Origin: Jiangella alkaliphila
GTDB lineage: Bacteria > Actinomycetota > Actinomycetes > Jiangellales > Jiangellaceae
Direction: 5' to 3'
Length of the DNA: 64,000 nucleotides
Assembly: GCF_900105925.1 (NCBI RefSeq)
Contig: NZ_LT629791.1
Span: 4,930,001 to 4,994,000 of the forward strand
Shown here: positions 43,787-50,157 of the stretch, one piece after another
Numbering within the stretch: position 1 is the stretch's first letter
Layout of the letters: each line of letters begins with the position of its first letter
Notes under the pieces: generated by a model
Told to the model about the DNA's origin: nothing
The model's database searches: none
Seen by the model: only the letters and a program-made list of their open reading frames with translations
Program-made: the position numbers and the translations under genes

Positions 43787-44620
43787 GTGACCGTGCCCGC
43801 CCTCCATTCCATCGGCACCCAGCAACAGCTCAGCGTCCTGGTGGCCGAGCCGGACCCGGCCGTCGCGGCCGACCTCACCGACGGCCTGTCCGTTCTCGGC
43901 GCCGAGGTGACCACCTGCTCCAACGGCGCCGAGGCATTGCTACGCACCGGCCTGACCCACCCGGACGTCGTCCTGATCAGCACCGACCTTCCCGGCGTGC
44001 CCGTCGCCGCCGCCGTTCGAGCCATCCGCGAACAGCGGGTGGCAGCCGTCATCGCCGGCATGGGCGCCAACGACGACTCCATCCTCATGAACGATCTCCT
44101 CGCCGCCGGTGTCAGCGCGATCGTCGCCCGGCCCTACCGCATGCCCGAGCTCACGCCCCTGCTCGCCGGCATCCGCCCGAACCCCACGCCCGGCGAGGGC
44201 CTGCTGCACAGCGGAAGCCTGAGCGTCGACCTGCGCTCCTACGAGGCCACGATCGGCGGTCAGAAGGTCCAGCTGACCGTCCGCGAGCTCGAACTGCTCG
44301 CATACCTGATCCGCAACACCGAGAGCGTCGTCACGTCCGGGCAGATCATGGCCGCGGTCTGGGGCCGGCCGCGCAGCACCACGAACACCCTCGTCGTGCA
44401 CATCCGCCGGCTACGGGTGAAGCTCGGTGACGACCTGCGCAACCCGCGCATCATCCGGACCGTACGCGGCCTGGGCTACCGCCTGGTCGCCCCGGACGAC
44501 GCCCCGGCCGGCACTACCTCCGCCACCAGCCCTTCCACGCGCGAGACCACGTCGTCGCGGATCCGGCGGATCTCCTCCATCGGTCTGCCGGCCGGATCGT
44601 CGATCGCCCAGTCGAGGTAG
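43787..44620 (+). CDS. atypical OmpR/PhoB-like regulator with degenerate receiver
   Basis: A 277-residue protein: receiver-like domain (residues ~14-125) and winged helix (~145-240; LTVRELELLAYLIRNTESVV, NTLVVHIRRLRVKLGDD, RTVRGLGYRLV). The phospho-acceptor Asp is replaced by Ser65 (VVLISTDLPG instead of LLDxxLPG) and the conserved Lys by Arg115 (VARPY), so it should not be phosphorylated in the normal way. A ~40-residue Ser/Thr-rich tail follows. AGGAGG lies five bases before the GTG start, nine bases after pstB. No kinase is adjacent. The last 145 bases overlap the convergent ArsR-ArsC gene. Confidence 0.85.
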   Translation: MTVPALHSIGTQQQLSVLVAEPDPAVAADLTDGLSVLGAEVTTCSNGAEALLRTGLTHPDVVLISTDLPGVPVAAAVRAIREQRVAAVIAGMGANDDSILMNDLLAAGVSAIVARPYRMPELTPLLAGIRPNPTPGEGLLHSGSLSVDLRSYEATIGGQKVQLTVRELELLAYLIRNTESVVTSGQIMAAVWGRPRSTTNTLVVHIRRLRVKLGDDLRNPRIIRTVRGLGYRLVAPDDAPAGTTSATSPSTRETTSSRIRRISSIGLPAGSSIAQSR

Positions 44621-45456
44621 CGGCGGCCCGGGTACACCGGGCAGGCGTCACCGCAGCCCATCGTGATGACGTAATCGGCCGCGCGCACCACATCGTCGGT
44701 CAGCGGCTTCGGGAACTCCGCGCCGAGCGGCACCCCGATCTCGTCCAGCACGGTCACCAGCTCCGGGTTCAGCGCCCGCGCGGGCGCCGAGCCGGCCGTG
44801 CGCACGTGCGCCCGCGCCCCGGCGATGAACTTGAGGACGGCGGCCGCCAGCTGGGACCGTCCGGAGTTCTGCACGCACACGAACAGCACCTCGGGCACGC
44901 CCTTGACGACGATCCCCTGCGCCTGCGCCAGCGCGGTCAGCCGCTCGGCGGCGAAGCTGGACGTCAGCGACGGCAGATAGCGGGTGATGCGGGCCCGCCC
45001 GGCCAGCAGCTGGTAGCTCTCCACCACGTACCGCTCGACGGTCTCCGGCGAGAAGATGCCGGAGAAGCGCGCCGCGAGCTGGTCGGCCACCCGGCCGAGG
45101 ACGGCGTCGACGCGGATCAGCCCCTGCGCCGGCCCCGGACTCCCGGTCTCGACCAGCCGGGCGTAGCGGGCGAGCGCATCGTGCGACGGCCGGTAGTGGA
45201 TCTCGGTGCCGCGGCGCTCCTTCTCGACCATACGGGCGCGGTGCAGCACGCCGAGGTGGTGGCTCACCGTCGACGGCGACAGCGCGACGCTCGCGGCCAG
45301 CTCCCCAGCGGACGCCTCGCCGTCCTCGTGATCGATCAGGACGGCGAGCAGCTGCAGCCGTGCCGGGTCGGCGAGCACCTTGAGCTGCTGGGCGATCTCG
45401 GTGGCGGCCGACCGGCTGATCGGTCGCAGGCCTCCACCGCCCGACTCCGTCGTCAT
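44476..45456 (-). CDS. ArsR-ArsC fusion: regulator plus arsenate reductase
   Basis: A 326-residue fusion. Residues 15-105: ArsR winged helix (LKVLADPARLQLLAVL, SPSTVSHHLGVLHRARMV) with no cysteines. Residues 112-185: three-helix bundle as in actinobacterial ArsC proteins (FSPETVERYVVESYQLL). Residues 187-315: low-molecular-weight-phosphatase-type ArsC with catalytic Cys194 and Arg200 (CVQNSGR, the CX5R loop) and partner cysteines Cys268 and Cys272 (MGCGDACP). It likely reduces arsenate using thioredoxin while also acting as a DNA-binding sensor. The 11-bp element at 45477-45487 lies 21 bases upstream of the ATG and matches the pst repeats. Confidence 0.9.
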   Translation of the reverse strand: MTTESGGGGLRPISRSAATEIAQQLKVLADPARLQLLAVLIDHEDGEASAGELAASVALSPSTVSHHLGVLHRARMVEKERRGTEIHYRPSHDALARYARLVETGSPGPAQGLIRVDAVLGRVADQLAARFSGIFSPETVERYVVESYQLLAGRARITRYLPSLTSSFAAERLTALAQAQGIVVKGVPEVLFVCVQNSGRSQLAAAVLKFIAGARAHVRTAGSAPARALNPELVTVLDEIGVPLGAEFPKPLTDDVVRAADYVITMGCGDACPVYPGRRYLDWAIDDPAGRPMEEIRRIRDDVVSRVEGLVAEVVPAGASSGATRR

Positions 45457-45476
45457 GGCGCCTATTTTGACGCAGA

Positions 45477-45487
45477 TCTATGTGAAC
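45477..45487 (-). promoter_or_regulatory. element shared with the pst promoter
   Basis: The reverse strand reads GTTCACATAGA, identical to 39876-39886 and one base short of the first pst repeat (TTCACATAGA at 39822-39831). The position 20-30 bases before the fusion-gene ATG fits a promoter-overlapping operator. Confidence 0.65.
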
Positions 45488-45516
45488 GGTCTAGACGAAA
45501 CTCAGCCATCCGAAGG

Positions 45517-45882
45517 TCAGCGCAGAATGTCGGCGATGGCCGCCAGCCGCTCCGGCACGATCGAGAACCAGACCTGCTTGCCACGCCGCTCGCGCCGAAG
45601 CACGCCGGCCTCGACCATCAGGCGCAGGTGGTGCGAGACCGTGGGCTGGGTGAGGTCGAGCGGCTCGGTGAGGTCGGTGACGTTCGCCTCGGCGTCGGGC
45701 GCGGCCAGCAGCATGCTGAGCAACTGCAGGCGGGTCGGGTCGGAGACCACGCGCAGCAGACCGGCGAGACGCTCGGCGTCGTCGCGGGTGAGCGACGTCC
45801 CGGGTGTGAGGGAGCGAGCAGCGACCTCGGCGGGTTCACCCACCGGCCCTCGGTACTGCGGCGTGACACTCACACTGTCCAT
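45517..45882 (-). CDS. ArsR-family regulator lacking cysteines
   Basis: A 121-residue winged-helix protein: LLRVVSDPTRLQLLSMLLAAP, LTQPTVSHHLRLMVEAGVL, RRGKQVWFSIVP. It contains no Cys, so it cannot use the usual thiolate site. An N-terminal arm of about 30 residues is present. It is divergent from arsC (46177) with a 294-base gap carrying a perfect 12-bp palindrome. The ligand may be something other than As(III) or it may sense via His/Asp; unknown. Confidence 0.85.
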   Translation of the reverse strand: MDSVSVTPQYRGPVGEPAEVAARSLTPGTSLTRDDAERLAGLLRVVSDPTRLQLLSMLLAAPDAEANVTDLTEPLDLTQPTVSHHLRLMVEAGVLRRERRGKQVWFSIVPERLAAIADILR

Positions 45883-45971
45883 CGTAAGGGGCGAACAGGC
45901 CCGTCAGCAGTACTAGAGCGCTCCCACGGGCCCGGTTCAGCCACTCGCCACCCGCTAGGCACCTGCGTGAC

Positions 45972-45983
45972 ATCGATATCGAT
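45972..45983. promoter_or_regulatory. 12-bp palindrome upstream of the arsC pair
   Basis: ATCGATATCGAT is a perfect palindrome inside a 60-base AT-rich patch (45966-46016) in the 294-base divergent gap between the Cys-less arsR and arsC. It is a candidate ArsR binding site. The rest of the gap holds no convincing gene. Confidence 0.5.
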
Positions 45984-46176
45984 CAATATTTACGCGTGTC
46001 TATGCGACGGGCGGAACCGACGACGGCAGGCCGCATCGCCGGCGAGCTACTGAACACGTCGGCGAACGGTTCGTGAACAGCAGACGGCACGCCTACCGAA
46101 CCGCCCGGGCCCGACGGAGCGCTTCCTATCGTGGTCGGCGAGCCGCCGGCCGAACCTCTCGACGTTGGAGCCCACC

Positions 46177-46821
46177 ATGACCCAGCCCGACGGCCTGCTC
46201 TCGGCCGACGCCGTCCTGGACCGGATCGGTGAACGCCTGGCACACCGGTTCACCGGCATCGTGACCGCGGAGACGGTGCACCGCCTCGTCGCCGAGTCCT
46301 ACGTCGCGCTGCTGCGCACGTCGGCGGTGAAGCAACACGTCCCGTCGCTGACCGAGCACTTCGCGTTGGAGCGGCTCACCGCCGTCACCCAGGCCAGCGG
46401 CGCCACCGTCAAGGCTGTGCCCGAGGTGTTGTTCGTGTGCGAGCAGAACGCCGGCCGCTCGCAGATCGCCGCCGCGCTCCTCGACCGCATCGCCATCGGG
46501 CGGGTCCACGTGCGCTCCGCCGGGTCGCACCCGGCCGGCGACCTGCATCCCGAGACCCGCCGGCTGCTCGAGCAGGTCGGCGCCGACGTCGCGACAGCCT
46601 TCCCGAAGCCGCTGACGGACGACGTCGTCAGGGCCGCCGACGTCGTCATTACGATGGGGTGTGGCGACGCCTGCCCGGTCTATCCCGGCAAGCGCTACGA
46701 GGACTGGGACGTCGCCGACCCCGACGGCGCCGACGACGCCCGGCTGGCGGCGATCCACGACGATCTCGACGGCCGTGTCCACGCGCTCCTCGCCGACCTC
46801 ATCGACACGGAGTCCAGGTGA
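46177..46821 (+). CDS. arsC: arsenate reductase with N-terminal helical domain
   Basis: A 214-residue protein: residues ~8-78 are the three-helix bundle seen in Corynebacterium ArsC1'-type enzymes, residues 82-205 the LMW-phosphatase-fold ArsC. Catalytic Cys88 and Arg94 (CEQNAGR) with redox partners Cys162 and Cys166 (MGCGDACP). This is the thioredoxin-coupled reductase type. The ATG at 46177 has TGGAG in front; a TTG at 46165 is less likely. The stop overlaps the next gene's GTG (GTGA). Confidence 0.92.
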   Translation: MTQPDGLLSADAVLDRIGERLAHRFTGIVTAETVHRLVAESYVALLRTSAVKQHVPSLTEHFALERLTAVTQASGATVKAVPEVLFVCEQNAGRSQIAAALLDRIAIGRVHVRSAGSHPAGDLHPETRRLLEQVGADVATAFPKPLTDDVVRAADVVITMGCGDACPVYPGKRYEDWDVADPDGADDARLAAIHDDLDGRVHALLADLIDTESR

Positions 46822-47228
46822 CCGACAAGCCCAGCGTGCTGTTCGTCTGCGTCCACAACGCCGGCCGTTCCCAGATGGCAGCAGGATTCCTCAGCCACCT
46901 CGGCGGCGGCGACATCGAGGTCCGCTCGGCCGGGTCCGCCCCCGCCGACCAGATCAACCCGGTCGCCGTGGCGGCGATGGCCGAGATCGGCATCGACATC
47001 GCCGCCGAGCAGTCCAAGATCCTCACCGACGAGGCGGTCCAGGAGTCCGACGTCGTCATCACCATGGGCTGCGGCGACGCCTGCCCGTTCTACCCCGGCA
47101 AGCGCTACGAGGACTGGGAGCTCGACGACCCGGCCGGCCAGGGCATCGAGGCCGTCCGCCCCATCCGCGACGACATCCGCGGCCGCGTCGAGGCGCTCAT
47201 CACCTCCCTGAAGGAGACCGCCGGCTGA
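46818..47228 (+). CDS. arsC: arsenate reductase (LMW-phosphatase type)
   Basis: A compact 136-residue ArsC: catalytic Cys11 and Arg17 in CVHNAGR, redox cysteines Cys85 and Cys89 in MGCGDACP, and the conserved YPGKRYEDWELDDPAG. It converts arsenate to arsenite with thioredoxin or mycoredoxin as electron donor. It is translationally coupled to the longer ArsC; the two are about 60% alike in the active-site half, suggesting tandem duplication with loss of the helical domain. Confidence 0.93.
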   Translation: MTDKPSVLFVCVHNAGRSQMAAGFLSHLGGGDIEVRSAGSAPADQINPVAVAAMAEIGIDIAAEQSKILTDEAVQESDVVITMGCGDACPFYPGKRYEDWELDDPAGQGIEAVRPIRDDIRGRVEALITSLKETAG

Positions 47229-47266
47229 CCCCGTCGGGGCGCGAGCTGACGGTCCGGGCGTGGTCG

Positions 47267-47926
47267 TCAGCCACGCAGGTAGGCCAGGACGGCGGAGACG
47301 CGGCAGTCCGAACCCGGCTCGAGGCGAAGCTTCGCGAAGATGTTGCCCACGTGCTTGCGCACCGCGGCCTCGCTCACGACCAGGGTCTCGGCGATGGAGC
47401 CGTTGGTGCGGCCCTCGGCCATCAGCGCCAGAACCTCGTGCTCGCGCTCGGTGAGCGCGGCGAGCGGTCCGTCGGTGCGGCGGCGCCGGAGCAACTGACG
47501 GACCACCTGCGGGTCGACCACGGTGCCGCCGTCGGCGACCCGGTCGAGGCTGTCGAGGAACTCGCGGACGTGGCCCACCCGGTCCTTGAGCAGATAGCCG
47601 ACCCCGCCGCCGGGGGTGGAGTCGAGCAGCTCGGCGACGTAGGCGTCGGCGACGTACGCCGAGAGCACCATGATCGCGATGTCCGGGTGCGCGGCCCGGA
47701 TCGCGGCCGCGGCCCGCAGGCCCTCGTCGGAGTGTCCGGGTGGCATCCGGATGTCGGTGACCACTGCGTCGGGCGAGGTGTGTGCGACGAAGGCCAGTAG
47801 CGCGTCGGCGTCGTTCACCGCGGCCAGCACCTCGTGGCCGGCCCGTTCCAGGATGCCGACCAGGCCCTCGCGCAGCAGCACCGCGTCCTCGGCGATGACC
47901 AGCCTCAGGCTGCGTCGACCGGACAT
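47267..47926 (-). CDS. NarL/LuxR-family response regulator
   Basis: A 219-residue regulator: receiver with acidic pair AED (12-14), Asp58 in AVVTDIRMP and Lys in GYLLKDRV; LuxR domain LTEREHEVLALMAEGRTNGSIAETLVVSEAAVRKHVGNIF. The receiver carries an extra PGHSDEG loop, typical of the LiaR-like branch. ATG 47926 follows GAGGTGAGGATGGA and overlaps the kinase gene by 22 bases. A two-component partner of the kinase, likely controlling the divergent ABC exporter. Confidence 0.93.
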   Translation of the reverse strand: MSGRRSLRLVIAEDAVLLREGLVGILERAGHEVLAAVNDADALLAFVAHTSPDAVVTDIRMPPGHSDEGLRAAAAIRAAHPDIAIMVLSAYVADAYVAELLDSTPGGGVGYLLKDRVGHVREFLDSLDRVADGGTVVDPQVVRQLLRRRRTDGPLAALTEREHEVLALMAEGRTNGSIAETLVVSEAAVRKHVGNIFAKLRLEPGSDCRVSAVLAYLRG

Positions 47927-49164
47927 TCCATCCTCACCTCCGTCGGACCGCCCGCCGGGCTGGTCACCTGCAGCCCGCCGTCGAGCGCCTCGAGCCGGAC
48001 GGCGAGGCCGGCCAGTCCGGTGCCTCTGCCTATGTCGGCGCCGCCGACGCCGTCGTCCACCACGGTCACGACCAGCCTGCCGTTCTGGGTCCAGGCGTGC
48101 ACCTGCGCCGAGCGTGCGGACGCGTGCCGGACCACGTTGGTGAGCGCCTCGCTGACCACGAAGTACGCCGCGGTCTCGACCGGGGCGGGCAGCCGGCCGG
48201 TCAGGCTGATCTCGGTGTCGACCGGCACCGGCGAGCGGTCCGCGATCTCGTGCACCGCCGCCTCGAGGCCGTGGTCGGCCAGCACCCGTGGATGGATGCC
48301 GCGGACCGTCGACCGCAGCTCCTCGAGCGCCCCCTCGGCCTGCCGGTGCGCCTCGCGGACGAGCTCGAGCCCGGCGCCGTCGGGCACGTCGAGCTCGGCC
48401 CGGCCCAGGGTCATGGTGAGTGCGACGAGCCGCTGCTGGACGCCGTCGTGGAGGTCGCGCTCGATCCGGCGGCGCTCGGTTTCGAAGGCGTCGACCAGGC
48501 CGACCCGGGAGCGCCGCAGGTCGGCGACCGCGGCCGCCAGCTCGGCCTGCCGCGGGTCGAGCAGCAGCCGGGCGAGCGCGGCCTGGGCCGCGGCGAGCGC
48601 CGTGACGGCGTACGCGGCGGCCACCAGCCCGACCAGGCCCGGTCCCGCCGCGGCGAGCGCCGCCTCGCGCGTGGTGTCGATCTGCCAGCCGAGCACGTCG
48701 AGCTGGTCGATCCGCACCAGTGCCGGCGCCAGCAGCAGGCTGCCCGGCACGACAAGGGCCAAGGTGACCACCACGGCGTCGACCAGCCACAGGATCGTGG
48801 CCAGCAGGACGGCGTAGCCGACCTCGGCCCAGACGATCGGGAGCCGGCGGCCCGCGCGCAGCCGCTCGCGCAGCGTGCCGAACCGGGCCTGGGTCGCCTG
48901 CGGCAGCACCAGCCGCGAACGACGACGCTCGACGTCGGCGACCACGGCCGCGACCGCCGGCACACCGGCCAGGACCAGGAGGCCGACGACCACGACGAGG
49001 GTGAGCAGCCCGACCCCGACGACAACGAACAACACCGCGCAGGCCGCCAGGCCGACCGGGACCGTGGTGACCAGGTAGGCCAGCGAACGCCACGGCCACA
49101 TCGAGAAGAGGAACCGCCACGGTCTCCCCCGGACAGCCGTCCACGCGTCCGGGAACGAGCTCAT
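47905..49164 (-). CDS. sensor histidine kinase with PspC-like/putative sensor domain
   Basis: A 419-residue membrane kinase. Residues 25-200 carry four to five transmembrane helices and the 'putative sensor' domain arrangement of actinobacterial LiaS/DesK-like kinases. His239 in RDLHDGVQQRLV is the phosphorylation site; the ATPase domain has FVVSEALTNVVRHA and VVTVVDDGVGGAD. GGGGGTG lies a few bases before ATG 49164. It faces the ABC exporter across a 231-base gap with a large palindrome; cell-envelope stress sensing is a reasonable guess. Confidence 0.92.
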   Translation of the reverse strand: MSSFPDAWTAVRGRPWRFLFSMWPWRSLAYLVTTVPVGLAACAVLFVVVGVGLLTLVVVVGLLVLAGVPAVAAVVADVERRRSRLVLPQATQARFGTLRERLRAGRRLPIVWAEVGYAVLLATILWLVDAVVVTLALVVPGSLLLAPALVRIDQLDVLGWQIDTTREAALAAAGPGLVGLVAAAYAVTALAAAQAALARLLLDPRQAELAAAVADLRRSRVGLVDAFETERRRIERDLHDGVQQRLVALTMTLGRAELDVPDGAGLELVREAHRQAEGALEELRSTVRGIHPRVLADHGLEAAVHEIADRSPVPVDTEISLTGRLPAPVETAAYFVVSEALTNVVRHASARSAQVHAWTQNGRLVVTVVDDGVGGADIGRGTGLAGLAVRLEALDGGLQVTSPAGGPTEVRMECPVDAA

Positions 49165-49317
49165 GGCTGCACCCCCTCTACGTGTCGGGCCAGGCACCTC
49201 GACTCACTCGCTCCGATCTACTTCCGCCCCGGACCAACGACTCGTGGGAGCCTCCGGCCCCCAGTCGTCGCCGGTATGCCCGGCCCTCCACAGGACCCTA
49301 GATGCATCGGTGGCCCG

Positions 49318-49343
49318 CCGGGGTAGCGCACGCGCTACCCCGG
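49318..49343. promoter_or_regulatory. 26-bp perfect palindrome in divergent promoter region
   Basis: CCGGGGTAGCGC (49318-49329) and GCGCTACCCCGG (49332-49343) are exact inverted repeats separated by AC. It lies 53 bases before the exporter ATPase start and 154 bases from the kinase start. It is a strong candidate site for the LuxR-type regulator encoded nearby. Confidence 0.75.
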
Positions 49344-49395
49344 ATCTCGCGTACGAGCCCGTGCCCGGACGTCGATGCGACGGTGGACTCGAACC

Positions 49396-50157
49396 ATGAC
49401 CGGAACCCTCTCGCAGACAGCCGCTCCCGAGACCACGATCGCGGTCGCCCTCGACGGCGTCACCCGCACCTATCGATCCCGTGCCGGCGACGTCCACGCT
49501 CTGCGCGGTGTCACCCATGCGTTCCCGCGTGGCAGCTTCACCGCCGTGATGGGACCGTCCGGCTCGGGCAAGTCCACCCTCCTCCAGGTCGCGGCCGGGC
49601 TCGACCGCCCGACCCGCGGCGAGGTCACCGTCGCCGGCGTCGCCTTGACGGGACTCGGCCAGACCGAGCTCACGCGGGTACGTCGCGACTCCATGGGCTT
49701 CGTCTTCCAGGCCTACAACCTGCTGGACGCCCTGACGGCGTACGACAACGTGGCGCTGCCGGCCCGTCTCGCCGGCCGGCGGGTGCACCGCGACGCGGTG
49801 ATCGGTGCCCTCGATCAGGTGGGCCTCGACGGTCTCGCGAAGCGCCGGCCGCCCGAGCTGTCCGGCGGCCAGCAGCAGCGGGTCGCGGTGGCGAGAGCCC
49901 TGCACTCCAGGCCCGACGTGCTGTTCGCCGACGAACCCACGGGCGCGCTCGACCGCGGCTCCGGCCGCCAGGTGCTCGAGCTGCTGCGCAGGCTCACCGA
50001 CGACCACGGGCAGACCGTCGTGATGGTCACCCACGACCCGCTCGCGGCGTCGTTCGCGCACCACGTGCTGTTCCTCGCCGACGGCCAGGTGGTCGGGCGG
50101 CTGCACCAGGCCGACGCCAGCCGCATCGCGGCCGCGATGAACGAGCTCGAACGATGA
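49396..50157 (+). CDS. ABC exporter ATPase (MacB/LolD type)
   Basis: A 253-residue ATPase: Walker A GPSGSGKSTLLQV, FVFQAYNLLDALTAYDNV (Q-loop), signature [15 protein letters not shown], Walker B VLFADEPTGALD, H-loop VVMVTHDPLAASF. The set is typical of MacB/LolD/BceA-like ATPases. It is coupled to the permease (ATG at 50154 overlaps TGA 50155-50157). It probably exports or detaches an antimicrobial under control of the adjacent two-component system. Confidence 0.94.
   Translation: MTGTLSQTAAPETTIAVALDGVTRTYRSRAGDVHALRGVTHAFPRGSFTAVMGPSGSGKSTLLQVAAGLDRPTRGEVTVAGVALTGLGQTELTRVRRDSMGFVFQAYNLLDALTAYDNVALPARLAGRRVHRDAVIGALDQVGLDGLAKRRPPELSGGQQQRVAVARALHSRPDVLFADEPTGALDRGSGRQVLELLRRLTDDHGQTVVMVTHDPLAASFAHHVLFLADGQVVGRLHQADASRIAAAMNELER

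Noticed and set aside
45969-46055. 28-codon ORF with CLC motif upstream of arsC
   Set aside because: It overlaps the palindromic operator region, has no ribosome site and no supporting features beyond two Cys.
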